Below are positions 1 to 9,557 of a stretch of DNA of 64,000 nucleotides, piece by piece; within the stretch, counting starts at the first letter, position 1; the number at the start of each line of letters is the position of its first letter. The position numbers and the translations under genes are program-made. The stretch lies in NCBI RefSeq assembly GCF_009909185.1, contig NZ_JAAAMV010000009.1:283940-347939 (forward strand), in the 5' to 3' direction. This stretch comes from Paenibacillus glycinis. Its GTDB lineage: Bacteria; Bacillota; Bacilli; Paenibacillales; Paenibacillaceae. The notes beneath the pieces were generated by a model. That model was not told the DNA's origin, ran no database searches, and was given only the letters and a program-made list of their open reading frames with translations.

Positions 1-3000
1 GGCGCGTATCGCCCCTCGGCGTATTGGAACTTTACGGATCCGGATCATCCGGTTCCCGACGTCCCGGACGATCCGGAAGGCGCGGGCAGCAAGTGGGAGG
101 TCGTCGGCGGGTCTATCAATGTGTACGGCTATCTGGAAGACGAGCAGCGGTACGAGCTGCTGTTCTCCTACGATATGAACAATTCTGACAGCTGGGTGCA
201 GGCAGATCTCCATGATCTCAGCGGCTTCGCCAATCATACGAACCTCTCCTACGATCAAATCAAGCGAGTCTCGAAAATCAAAATCGAGAAGGTGAGCGAG
301 GATAAATACCACTGGTGGGAAGGCGCCGACGTCTACCGAAATTTCGACACCGACGTAAACCTTTCGAGCTTTGTCATGGTCGGCGAGCCGATCACCCGCA
401 GCAAGGTGGCGGCGGTGCAGCGCCCTTGGCTGGGCAACGACGGCAAGGCCGAAGGCGACGGATCGCCTTACCTGCTGTTCGACGGATACGAGCACTACAA
501 GGACTTTACGACGTTCGAGCAGATCAGCGCAGCGGCCCCGAACGGCTACCGGCCCGTGCTCAGCGACGAAGAGAAAGCGCTTCCAACCAACGACAGCGTA
601 TGGAGAACGAGCGAGGGCGGCAGCAATACGCTGGAGATCGCGCTCAATCAGAAGCATACGCTGCAGGAGATCTGGTTCTTCGACGGCGCGGCGTACGGCG
701 CCACATCGGACGCCATACCGGACCAGACCAGCGAATGGCAGGTCGCCGGCGGTTCCGTCAAGGTGTCCGCTTATGCGGATGACCATTACGTGGAGCTGTT
801 CACCTACGCGATGAACAACGACGACGGCTGGGTGCGCATGGACCTCGCCAGCCCCGCCAGCTTCGGCGGCGGTTACGACTACGACGAGATCAAGAACGCC
901 TCGAAGATCAAAATCGAAAAGCTGAGCGGCGGTACGTACAAATATAAGAATTTCGCGGACGATATCATTACGGTCGACCGCGACGTCAACCTGTCCGAGT
1001 TCGTTATGCTCGGCCTGCCGCTTGAACCGCTGATCGCGGATACCGGCAAAAGGGACATCGTACCGATCGACTGGAACAAAGAACCACAGACGGTACCCGA
1101 CTTCGATATTGACTTCGGCACGTTTGTCGGCACCAACAGCTTCTTCAATGATCCCGACCTGGGTGGCAACGTCGTCCCGGTCAGCGGAACGACGAGAGAA
1201 TACCACACTTGGGCCTGGACGGAATACATGGCCGGAAACGACGCGGGCGCAGGCGACAACGATCCTCGCATGATTGACGATCCGGAAAGGCCGCTGGTGG
1301 CGTTCGCCAACACTTGGGGCAGTTTTGACGCTTTCTACCGAAACATGAAGGCCGCCGGCGCAATCGTATATCTGTGCCTGCAGAATCTGCATGTCGGGGA
1401 CGCCGAGCGAACGGATCCCGCGTACAACATGCCCAATTACCAGGGCGACGGGGACAAAGAGAACCCCAATTCCTATCTGGGCCACGCCATGAGCTTATGG
1501 CAGCACGTCGCTAGATACGGAAGCGCCAAGAGCACGGAGGAGGGCGGCACCATCGATCCGGATCTGGTGCACGTCGCCCCCGGCACCTCCAAGGAAATCG
1601 GGTTGAACCTGATCGAGACGTATGAGAACGGCAACGAATTGAACCTCAAGGGCGTGAGCGGCTACGAGTTCGCGGCCATGACGAGCGCGGACTACGACGG
1701 CCACATGAATTCCATGAAGTCATGGCTGCACGATACGGACATCGATGTGAACGCGCGGAACGGGAATTACATCTATACCGAGAAGGCCACCGGCAAGCCT
1801 TACTCCGGCGTGGGCATCAAGAACGCCGACCCCAATGCCAAGCTGTCCATAGCGGGCGTCGGCGGCCTCGACCTCAAGTTCTTGGAAGAGATGACGGAGT
1901 GGTTCCTGACCTACAGAACGCCGGACGATTACCTGGATATCAACTATTTCTTCGACGGGGGGTCGTATTACCGGAAACACGATACCGAGAAGAATAAGCC
2001 CTACACCAGAGAAGAAGCGCTGCTCGGAGAGGAACACCCCGAGGAACCGGGCAACTTCCTGTACCGGTTCGAGCAGTTCCCGGTAGACGTACTGAACGTG
2101 CACCACTATGCCCCCGACTCCAAGGACGTCGCGAACGGCAGGCCGATCGGCGGCGTGGCGCCCGAGGAAGACCAGTGGACCAAGCAGACGTGGAACCAGG
2201 ACGTTCCCCTCGAGTACGGGATGAAGTGGGTCATGAATCTTCGCGCGCTGTATTATCCCAATGCCGAGGTATGGCTTTCCGAGCTGGGCTGGGACAGCGC
2301 CCAAGGCACGGCGACCACCGCCAAAGCGAATCAGGATTATTATCCCGGCGTCAACGCCGAGCTCGAATTGAATCCCGCTCTTTATCCCGGCTTCCCCGGC
2401 AAGAACGATCCGGCTACCTTGCAAAACGTCGTCGGCGGTTTTGAGATGCAAGGCCGTTGGATGGTCAGGGAATTCCTGCTTCTGTCGTCGTGGGGCGTGG
2501 ATCGCGCCCAGCAGTTCATGCTGCGCGGTTCAGGAACGGGTACCGCCGGGAAATTCAATACCAGCGGGTATCTGGATACCCAAGACGTGCTCGGCGAGGG
2601 TCCGAACGCCAAGAAACCCGCATGGTACTACGTCGCGACCATGCGCAGCTTGCTGGGCGACATGCGCTTCGAGAAGGAAGTGGAGACCCCTGCCTATACC
2701 AAAAAAGTAGAACCGTGGGATCCGTCGGGCAACGCTTTCACCAATAACGATACCACGCCCGAAAACGCGCTGAACGTTCTTCAATTCGGCTTCGACGACA
2801 AGAACGCCGGGAAAGACGAGCAAGACAAGAATAACGGCAAGGGTTACGCGCTCTGGCTCGGAACCTCGAAGGGGGATATTGACGGCAACTACGTGGATTA
2901 CGAGCTGGATCTGTCCGCCATACCTCAAGCGGATATCGAGGACGTAAGGCTGGTCGAGCTGGTGCGCAATAGCGAGACCGGTTCCTCGACATCCATAAAG

Positions 3001-4704
3001 TCTCGGCTATCCGACGGAAAGGTGACCGTAAGAGTCACGGAAAAGCCGGCGTTCGTCATGGTGACCACGGGCGATAATCCGGCGCCTGCGGCGCACAACG
3101 TGACGATCGGCCAGACGGCGAACGGAAGCGTGACATCGAATAAAGCTCAGGCGACAGCGGGCGAGCTGGTTACCCTCACCGTTGCTCCGAATCCCGAATA
3201 CAACATGCAACCTGGCTCGCTCAAGGTCAACGGCAGCGCCGCCGGCCTGACCAGCCTTGGCGATAACAAGTACCTGTTCGCCATGCCGGACGAGGATGCC
3301 ACCGTGACGGTTTCGTTCGTTGCGATAGAGGCCGGCGACGGATACGCCGTTCTGTACGACGAGAACTTCGACGCCGACGTCAGTGTCGGCGGAGGAGCAT
3401 GGGCCGGCGACAGAGCGGCGATTGTCGACCGTCCGGGGGGCGGCAACGGAGACAAGGCGGTTGCCATTACGCAGGGCGCCGGCAATAACCTGTACCAATT
3501 ACCCGGGATCTCCTATAAATCGGGCGTCGACTATACCCTTGAATATGACTTCAGGGGCGACAGCGGCATCGACGGAACCAGCTTTTATTTGAACGACGGC
3601 CAACGGCTGTTCGACGGCGACGCCCCGGTGGACGGCATGATGAATGTGCGTTCGGCCAGCACTTGGAGCGCGAAGACATATACCCAAAACCAATGGCATC
3701 ATTTCAAATTGCAGTTCAGGCACGACGGCGTGAAATGGACGTTTACGCTCTATATCGACAACGTCCTGATGGCCGACGGCCCGGTCGCTAGCGCCACCGC
3801 TACCGGGAGCCAGACGGCGAAGCTGAAGAACGGCTACCTTAGCGATGAAGGCGGCAAAGCGTACTATGACAACTTCTTGCTCTATCAGGGTCGGCGGGAG
3901 GGCGTGAAGACGCCGCACGGCATCGCGGTACCCGGCGAGATCGCCGGAGGCTCGGTCACCGCGGACAAGGCAACGGCGGCCGAAGGCGAGAACGTCACGC
4001 TGACCATAGCCCCGGAGGACGGCTACACGCTGTCCTCGCTCAAGATCAACGGCGTGGAGCAGACGACAGCCGGCGGCAGCCACGTATTCCTGATGCCCGA
4101 CGAAGACGTCGTCGTAACGGCTGCGTTCGAGGACCTTGAGGTTCCATACGCAGTCTTGTACGAAGAAAACTACGATTCGCGCAGCGCTCCGGGCGAGGTT
4201 GCCGGATGGGCCGGCACCGGCAGCGCGATTGTCGCCGCTCCGGGCGGAGCGGGCGGCAAGGCGCTCGAGATCACGCAAATCGACGGCAATAGCTTGTATC
4301 AATTCCCGGCGCTCGCGTTCGAGCAGGGAATCGGCTACACCTTGGAATACGACTTCATGGGCAGCGGCGCGAGCACCGGAAACGCGCTCTATAACGGGTG
4401 GAGCGAGAGATTCTATGACAGCGACGGCGGCAGCGACGCGAGCAAGCTGCATCTGCGCATGTGGCAGAGCTGGGTGACAAGTTCGTATACCAAAGACGCG
4501 TGGCATCATTTCAAAGCGGAGTTCAAGCACGACGGCGCGAAGCGGAGCGTAAGGATCTTCCTGGATGGCGTGCTCGTGGACGAGAACGATGTGAACGGCG
4601 CGGTTTCTCTTAACCAGCAGCTGATGTTGAAGGTCGGCGGGGCCGGCGGTCAAAACTATTTCGACAACGTCGAGCTCTACCAAGGCGAGAAGCCGGCGGT
4701 GTAG
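1..4704 (+). CDS. Large modular secreted glycoside hydrolase (5' end outside window)
   Basis: The frame is open from base 1, so the true start lies upstream; 1567 residues are visible. Two related carbohydrate-binding-like modules come first (about residues 1-135 and 160-345), both containing the pattern W.V.GGS..V and MNN.D.W. A TIM-barrel-like catalytic region follows (about 365-900), with an Asn-Glu pair in NGNELN (Glu546) and a second glutamate in LSELGWDS (Glu761). This layout fits clan GH-A retaining glycosidases, with acid/base and nucleophile on these two glutamates. The C-terminus has two copies of a pair of modules: a bacterial-repeat domain ending in MPDEDA/VVT and a lectin-like beta-sandwich (Y.L.Y.F, YFDN.ELYQG). 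It is probably exported and acts outside the cell on the polymer served by the rest of the cluster. The exact GH family is not recognised, and substrate is unknown. Confidence 0.8.
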   Translation, partial: GAYRPSAYWNFTDPDHPVPDVPDDPEGAGSKWEVVGGSINVYGYLEDEQRYELLFSYDMNNSDSWVQADLHDLSGFANHTNLSYDQIKRVSKIKIEKVSEDKYHWWEGADVYRNFDTDVNLSSFVMVGEPITRSKVAAVQRPWLGNDGKAEGDGSPYLLFDGYEHYKDFTTFEQISAAAPNGYRPVLSDEEKALPTNDSVWRTSEGGSNTLEIALNQKHTLQEIWFFDGAAYGATSDAIPDQTSEWQVAGGSVKVSAYADDHYVELFTYAMNNDDGWVRMDLASPASFGGGYDYDEIKNASKIKIEKLSGGTYKYKNFADDIITVDRDVNLSEFVMLGLPLEPLIADTGKRDIVPIDWNKEPQTVPDFDIDFGTFVGTNSFFNDPDLGGNVVPVSGTTREYHTWAWTEYMAGNDAGAGDNDPRMIDDPERPLVAFANTWGSFDAFYRNMKAAGAIVYLCLQNLHVGDAERTDPAYNMPNYQGDGDKENPNSYLGHAMSLWQHVARYGSAKSTEEGGTIDPDLVHVAPGTSKEIGLNLIETYENGNELNLKGVSGYEFAAMTSADYDGHMNSMKSWLHDTDIDVNARNGNYIYTEKATGKPYSGVGIKNADPNAKLSIAGVGGLDLKFLEEMTEWFLTYRTPDDYLDINYFFDGGSYYRKHDTEKNKPYTREEALLGEEHPEEPGNFLYRFEQFPVDVLNVHHYAPDSKDVANGRPIGGVAPEEDQWTKQTWNQDVPLEYGMKWVMNLRALYYPNAEVWLSELGWDSAQGTATTAKANQDYYPGVNAELELNPALYPGFPGKNDPATLQNVVGGFEMQGRWMVREFLLLSSWGVDRAQQFMLRGSGTGTAGKFNTSGYLDTQDVLGEGPNAKKPAWYYVATMRSLLGDMRFEKEVETPAYTKKVEPWDPSGNAFTNNDTTPENALNVLQFGFDDKNAGKDEQDKNNGKGYALWLGTSKGDIDGNYVDYELDLSAIPQADIEDVRLVELVRNSETGSSTSIKSRLSDGKVTVRVTEKPAFVMVTTGDNPAPAAHNVTIGQTANGSVTSNKAQATAGELVTLTVAPNPEYNMQPGSLKVNGSAAGLTSLGDNKYLFAMPDEDATVTVSFVAIEAGDGYAVLYDENFDADVSVGGGAWAGDRAAIVDRPGGGNGDKAVAITQGAGNNLYQLPGISYKSGVDYTLEYDFRGDSGIDGTSFYLNDGQRLFDGDAPVDGMMNVRSASTWSAKTYTQNQWHHFKLQFRHDGVKWTFTLYIDNVLMADGPVASATATGSQTAKLKNGYLSDEGGKAYYDNFLLYQGRREGVKTPHGIAVPGEIAGGSVTADKATAAEGENVTLTIAPEDGYTLSSLKINGVEQTTAGGSHVFLMPDEDVVVTAAFEDLEVPYAVLYEENYDSRSAPGEVAGWAGTGSAIVAAPGGAGGKALEITQIDGNSLYQFPALAFEQGIGYTLEYDFMGSGASTGNALYNGWSERFYDSDGGSDASKLHLRMWQSWVTSSYTKDAWHHFKAEFKHDGAKRSVRIFLDGVLVDENDVNGAVSLNQQLMLKVGGAGGQNYFDNVELYQGEKPAV

Positions 4705-4726
4705 GAGCTACGGGAGAGGTGGAAGC

Positions 4727-5917
4727 ATGACGGAGCATAAGCTGCAACGCGGTTCGGAACGGGATTTGGGCTGGGCGGACGAGGCATGGAGCCGGGCGGA
4801 AGCAAAAATCGGCCGGAACGCCCGGACGATCGGAGCCGCATTTCCGAACGGAACGATAAACGGACGCTACGTCAGGGGGCCGGCGCACGATTGGGTCGCC
4901 GGCTTCTGGCCGGGCATGCTGTGGCTTGCGTATCGCGAGAACGGCGACGAAGAGCTGCGATGCGTCGCGGAAGCGTGCGAGCGGCAGCTCGCGGAGACGC
5001 TGCAGACCTACGACCTGCTGCATCACGACGTCGGCTTCATGTTCAGCTTGAGCAGCGTCGCCCAGCATCGTCAGGCCGAAGCGTCAGGGCGCGGGGGAGA
5101 TGCGGACGCCAAGCGGCATGCGCTCATCGCGGCCAACCTTCTGGCCGGGCGGTACAATCCGCAGGGCGAGTTCATCCGCGCCTGGCCGAACTGGGACGGA
5201 GAGGATCATGCCGGCTGGGCGATCATTGACTGCCTGATGAATTTGCCGCTGCTGCATTGGGCAGGACGCGAGATCGAGGATACGCGTTATAAGCACATCG
5301 CGATCCGGCACGCCGACTCCGTCCTGCGCGATTTCCTTCGTCCTGACGGCTCGGTCTGCCATATTTTCCGCTACGATCCGGAGTCGGGAACGCCTATCGG
5401 ATCGCTGGCAGGACAAGGCTATGCGGCGGATTCCGCTTGGGCGCGCGGAGCTTCCTGGGCGCTGTACGGCTTCGCGCTCAGCTCCCGCTGGACGGGCGAG
5501 GCGCGGTATCGCGAAGCTGCGCTGCGTGTCGCTCGGTTCTTCGTCTCGCAGCTGCCGGAGGACGCCGTCCCTTATTGGGACTTCTTCCTGCCGGAAGCCG
5601 GCAAGGAGTCGATGCCGAGAGATTCGTCCGCGGCGGCGATCGCGGCGTCCGGTCTGCTGGAGCTGGCCGAGCAGTTGACGGCTTTCGGAGGAGCGGGAGT
5701 CGAGGACGCCGCTTGGTGCCGGACATCGGCCGAGCGGATCGTCCAGTCGCTGTGCGGGCGCTATGCGGAATGGGGCGACGAGCATGAAGGCCTTCTGCGG
5801 CATGCGACCGGTTATTATTCGCGCGGCGTATACGTAGATGAATCGCTAATCTATGGCGATTATTTCTTCGTTGAAGCGCTCGCGAAGCTGCGGGGACGCA
5901 AGGAGCTATTCTGGTAA
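4727..5917 (+). CDS. GH88 family unsaturated uronyl hydrolase
   Basis: At 396 residues this matches the usual length of family 88 unsaturated glucuronyl hydrolases, intracellular enzymes that hydrate the 4,5-unsaturated uronic acid left at the non-reducing end by polysaccharide lyases. The (alpha/alpha)6-barrel signatures are visible: HDWVAGFWPGMLW near residue 45, HHDVGFMF with Asp101, and NWDGEDHAGWAIIDCLMNLP with Asp168. Those two aspartates correspond to the catalytic pair known from Bacillus UGL. The ATG follows a GGAGAGGTGG ribosome site. There is no signal peptide. It lies 22 bases after the big glycosidase and upstream of a beta-helix gene, so it is very likely co-transcribed, and it implies that a lyase (probably the heparinase-like gene at 16.9 kb) makes its substrate. 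Confidence 0.9.
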   Translation: MTEHKLQRGSERDLGWADEAWSRAEAKIGRNARTIGAAFPNGTINGRYVRGPAHDWVAGFWPGMLWLAYRENGDEELRCVAEACERQLAETLQTYDLLHHDVGFMFSLSSVAQHRQAEASGRGGDADAKRHALIAANLLAGRYNPQGEFIRAWPNWDGEDHAGWAIIDCLMNLPLLHWAGREIEDTRYKHIAIRHADSVLRDFLRPDGSVCHIFRYDPESGTPIGSLAGQGYAADSAWARGASWALYGFALSSRWTGEARYREAALRVARFFVSQLPEDAVPYWDFFLPEAGKESMPRDSSAAAIAASGLLELAEQLTAFGGAGVEDAAWCRTSAERIVQSLCGRYAEWGDEHEGLLRHATGYYSRGVYVDESLIYGDYFFVEALAKLRGRKELFW

Positions 5918-5965
5918 GCGACGATATCGGAGAACGTGCAACGGGGTATCGAGAGGAGGAGAGAG

Positions 5966-7126
5966 ATGGGGCTGAGAGATCCGATGCTGCGCAATCGCAT
6001 GATCGAAGTGACTGCGGGAGGTCCGCAAAGCGACTATCCGGGCTTCACGTCGATGGCCGTTCAGTCGGCGGTCGACGAAGCGACCCGGCACGGCGGCGGC
6101 ATCGTGCGGCTGGATAAAGGCGTGTATGACGCGTACGGACCGATTCGGCTGACGGATCGGGTCACGCTGGCCGGCGCCGGACCGGAGACGGTTCTGCGCA
6201 AGACGGACGGCTTCAAGAGCCCGTTCAACGTCGACGCCGACTACGGCGAGCTGCGCGCGGAGGTGGCGGACGCCAGCGGATTCCGGGTCGGGATGGGGCT
6301 TCAAATTTTCGACGAATCGCAAAAATGGGGATGGGACGAAAGCACGGCGGTCATTACGGCGGTGGACGGCAACGTGCTGCGCTTCGACCGGTACCTCGAG
6401 CGCGATTACCGCGCGGACGACGGCGGCATGGCAACGAACGCCTGCCCGATCATCGAGGCGGTGGACGCCGAGCAGGTCCGCGTGCGCGACCTTGCGATCG
6501 ACGGCAATAAGGCGGCCAACGAGCCGATCGGCGGCTGCCGGGCGGGCGGGATCTATCTGAAGCAGGCGCGCGACTGCAGGATCGAGCGCGTCTACGTGCG
6601 CGACTTCAACGGCGACGGCATCAGTTGGCAGATTACCGAGAACATCTCCGTGCTTCACTGCGAGGTTCGCGGCTGTACAGGATCGGGGCTGCATCCCGGC
6701 GCCGGTTCGCATTCCTCGCAAGTCAAGGATAACACGTGCATCGGCAACGGCACGGCGGGGCTGTTCGTCTGCTGGCGCGTCCAGTTCGGCGAGTTCGAGC
6801 GCAACGTGCTGGAACATAACGCCGGGCCCGGCATCTCGATCGGACATAAGGACTCCGACAACCGGTTCGCCGAAAACGTCATTCGCGGCAACGGCAATGG
6901 CGGCGTCTATATCCGCCCGGTGAACGCGGCCAACGGGGCGAACCGCAATAAGTGGCACCGCAACGTGATCGAAGACAACGACGGATTCGGATTCTTCGTC
7001 AATGCCGGGTCCATGGACAACGAGCTGAAGGAGAATCTTATCCGTGATACGGGAGCGGGCCGGCAGACGGGGGACGTCTGGCTGGCGGAAGGCGCGGATC
7101 GCTTCCTGACGAGCGGCGACGCGTGA
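5966..7126 (+). CDS. Right-handed parallel beta-helix protein, probable polysaccharide lyase or hydrolase
   Basis: The 386-residue product begins with GGGIVRLDKGVYDAYGPIRL, the typical opening of pectate-lyase-fold proteins, followed by strand-turn repeats with many Asn/Gly turns (ENISVLHCEVRGC, NTCIGNGTAGLFV, NVIRGNGNGGVYI). The ATG chosen has GAGGAGG six bases upstream; an in-frame GTG 30 bases earlier lacks a ribosome site. No signal peptide is seen, so the protein probably works in the cytoplasm on imported oligosaccharides. Proteins of this fold include pectate lyases, rhamnogalacturonases, epimerases and many uncharacterised enzymes; catalytic residues cannot be assigned by eye. The stop codon lies in a TGATG overlap with possible starts of the next gene, suggesting translational coupling. 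Confidence 0.75.
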   Translation: MGLRDPMLRNRMIEVTAGGPQSDYPGFTSMAVQSAVDEATRHGGGIVRLDKGVYDAYGPIRLTDRVTLAGAGPETVLRKTDGFKSPFNVDADYGELRAEVADASGFRVGMGLQIFDESQKWGWDESTAVITAVDGNVLRFDRYLERDYRADDGGMATNACPIIEAVDAEQVRVRDLAIDGNKAANEPIGGCRAGGIYLKQARDCRIERVYVRDFNGDGISWQITENISVLHCEVRGCTGSGLHPGAGSHSSQVKDNTCIGNGTAGLFVCWRVQFGEFERNVLEHNAGPGISIGHKDSDNRFAENVIRGNGNGGVYIRPVNAANGANRNKWHRNVIEDNDGFGFFVNAGSMDNELKENLIRDTGAGRQTGDVWLAEGADRFLTSGDA

Positions 7127-7143
7127 TGAAACGGGAGGCTAAG

Positions 7144-9297
7144 GTGAAACCATTTCCGGAAATCAAGCTCGCTGCACGACAGATGATGTTTTGTTGGAAA
7201 ACGGATCAGGACCGGGCCGTACTCGAACGGGATGGCCGCATCGCGTGGCAAGGAAGCCTGCTGCCTTCTTTTGAGTTGGCGGATGACGACGGACTGCCAT
7301 CCTATACGGATGCGATGATCTTGAACGTGTCCGCGCTTTCGGACTCCCATTATCAGATCGCGCTTGAATTCGGCGCGTTTGGCAGAGGCGCTCTGCAGGT
7401 CATCATCGAAACTTGGGGAATCCGATTTACCGGTCTGGAAGTCGTATGGCATCAGCCGGCCCGTATCGTGGCGCTTTACTTTGGAACGAAGCGAATGACG
7501 GACATGCAGCGCCGAGCCGCTCCGTCGCTTGCCAAGCCGTTCTGGCCGAACTGGAAATCGGAAGGGTACTGCCTGCCGTGCGCTGGCACGAATCCGACGC
7601 GCAGCTTTTGGCGTTTTTTCGATATGGGCGATTCGCTGCTGCCTCTCGGCAGCTTCGGCGATGCGATGGGAACGCCTTATGCGGCGGCTTACCCGAGGCC
7701 GCTTTATGCGGCGGCGATGGGAGGCGGCGACGGCTGGCTGTCGTTCGGACCCGGAACGATCCCGGATGCGGCGCTATCGTTGCAGTTAAGATCCGCCACC
7801 GCTTGCCTGCAGTATTTATACAGGGAGGATTTGTGGGAAGCGCCTGATCTTCTAAATCGAAGCTGGCGCGAACCGCTCAGGCTTGCCTGGGGGATGCATG
7901 GATTCGATGCCTACGACCGGCTGTATCAGACCTTTCCGGTCAGCGGTCCCAAATCGTCCGCTCATGCGAAATCGTTCGTATGCATTTGGGGCGATTTCAA
8001 GGAAGGACGGTTTAATCTGAGGGCCATCACAGAACGGGTTTCGCGATCGGCTCCTGCCGATATGATCGTGCTCGACCAATATTGGGAGACTTGCGACAGC
8101 AGCGGAATTCCGGACTATGACCGGTTTCCGGAGTTTGACCGAGACATTGCGCATATGCGGGCAGAAGGCTTCGAAATTGCAGTCTGGCAGTCGATCGGCT
8201 GGATTGAACAGCCTGAGGCGTTCGGCTTGACCGATAAGGATCTGTTATGCGGAGCCGACGGGAAGCCGAGGCTCTGGAGCTGGTCGGGCGATCCGATATA
8301 CGGCCAATCCTACCATTACTGCTTGGATCCCAGCTCGGAGCGGACCAGGGCGTTTCTAACGGAACGGACCAGGTCCATCGTCAACCGGTTGAATCCCGCG
8401 GCGCTGAAGCTGGATTTCGGCTATGGCTTGCCCGGGCCTGACGTAAGCGCGCCGCGTCGTCCGGAACTGCGGGGAGAACGGCTTTGCTCGGAACTGCTCA
8501 AGCTCATTACGGGCGCGGCAAAGGAGGCAAAACCGGATATCGCGATTATCTATTATGGGCTGCATCCGCTGCTTCACGACCATTTCGACGTGATCAATAT
8601 GGACGATCTAGGCGACGCCGGAGACAGTGCGGCTTACGAGGCCATTGGGCACAATCAGCGCTGCATGTGGTCGGCGCTCGCGGCGCGCCGCGGCATGTCG
8701 ATCAATACGTCGACCGGCTATTACTGGGACGCGTTGGAGCAGATTTTGCTCAACACGGCCGTCGTCGGTACCAACGGCTTGACGCTCGGAGCTGCCGATC
8801 GCGCCGGCAAGGCGATGACCGCCTCGCAGCGGCTCCGCTGGCTTGCGCTCGAGCGATGGCGCAGGCCCGGCGGCGGCTGGTCTCCGTTATGGCTGGACGC
8901 CGATTTCGGAGACGTGAGCCGCGAGCCGGTCATCCGATCATGGGGACGGGTGGAGTCGCATCAGGGCCGTGACCGGATAACTGCCCTCGCATTGCGACAT
9001 GCGTCAGGCGGCGAGAAAACGTTTCCGCAATTGTCCGGTATCCGCTTCACGGGGGAGTGGGCGATTATCGCGCAAGACAACGAGGACATCTTGCAATGCT
9101 CCAAGCTGGCCTGTATCCCGTTTGCGCCCGGCGCCCTTACGATAGAGGGCAACTTCGAAGCGGTTATTGAATACCGTCATGCCGAAGGGAGCGCAACGAA
9201 AAAGGTTTCGGCTTCCGATCATAACGGAAACGTGACATTGTGCATCAGCGGCAATGACCTTCATGAGATCGTCGGATTTATGGTAGCACGCAAATAA
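7144..9297 (+). CDS. TIM-barrel glycosidase, alpha-galactosidase/GH31-GH36-like
   Basis: The 717-residue protein carries a (beta/alpha)8 barrel in its middle. DMIVLDQYWE (about 310-320) and LKLDFGYG with Asp424 look like the strand-end aspartate that acts as nucleophile in clan GH-D/GH31 enzymes, and the acidic MDDLGDAGD at 486-494 is where an acid/base would fall. An N-terminal beta-sandwich and C-terminal small domain fit such enzymes. There is no signal peptide. Start: GTG with GGGAGG five bases upstream; an upstream in-frame ATG at 7126 and GTG at 7123 overlap the previous stop but have no ribosome site. It is the last enzyme gene before the two-component pair. Family-level assignment is an inference from motif spacing; it could be a new relative rather than a true alpha-galactosidase. 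Confidence 0.6.
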   Translation: MKPFPEIKLAARQMMFCWKTDQDRAVLERDGRIAWQGSLLPSFELADDDGLPSYTDAMILNVSALSDSHYQIALEFGAFGRGALQVIIETWGIRFTGLEVVWHQPARIVALYFGTKRMTDMQRRAAPSLAKPFWPNWKSEGYCLPCAGTNPTRSFWRFFDMGDSLLPLGSFGDAMGTPYAAAYPRPLYAAAMGGGDGWLSFGPGTIPDAALSLQLRSATACLQYLYREDLWEAPDLLNRSWREPLRLAWGMHGFDAYDRLYQTFPVSGPKSSAHAKSFVCIWGDFKEGRFNLRAITERVSRSAPADMIVLDQYWETCDSSGIPDYDRFPEFDRDIAHMRAEGFEIAVWQSIGWIEQPEAFGLTDKDLLCGADGKPRLWSWSGDPIYGQSYHYCLDPSSERTRAFLTERTRSIVNRLNPAALKLDFGYGLPGPDVSAPRRPELRGERLCSELLKLITGAAKEAKPDIAIIYYGLHPLLHDHFDVINMDDLGDAGDSAAYEAIGHNQRCMWSALAARRGMSINTSTGYYWDALEQILLNTAVVGTNGLTLGAADRAGKAMTASQRLRWLALERWRRPGGGWSPLWLDADFGDVSREPVIRSWGRVESHQGRDRITALALRHASGGEKTFPQLSGIRFTGEWAIIAQDNEDILQCSKLACIPFAPGALTIEGNFEAVIEYRHAEGSATKKVSASDHNGNVTLCISGNDLHEIVGFMVARK

Positions 9298-9310
9298 ATG
9301 CAGAAATCGG

Positions 9311-9337
9311 AAGGGGCTGGCCAGGCGGCAGCCCCTT
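9311..9337 (+). terminator. Hairpin after the enzyme operon
   Basis: A 9-bp perfect stem (AAGGGGCTG/CAGCCCCTT) with a 9-base loop sits 13 bases after the glycosidase stop. The T-run is poor, so termination may be partial. The 220 bases between it and the sensor kinase hold no other gene. Confidence 0.5.
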
Positions 9338-9557
9338 CGTCATGTACATGACCAAGATCCGATCGGTGATTTTTATCGGAAACTTCGAAAACTACGATTT
9401 GGGGATATATGGGTCGTATTCCAATTGGAAGCGCTTTATAATAGGATGGAAGATGAAGTTACCGACAGACCGATGGCTTGACTTCGGAGAAGGAGGCGAG
9501 CTGCAAGCTCGTTTGATCGTTGTTCTCATGCCGAATTCACATAAGGGGCGATTCGAA

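Noticed and set aside
3499..4683. 394-codon minus-strand frame in the large glycosidase
   Set aside because: Shadow of the repeat-rich C-terminal modules on the + strand.
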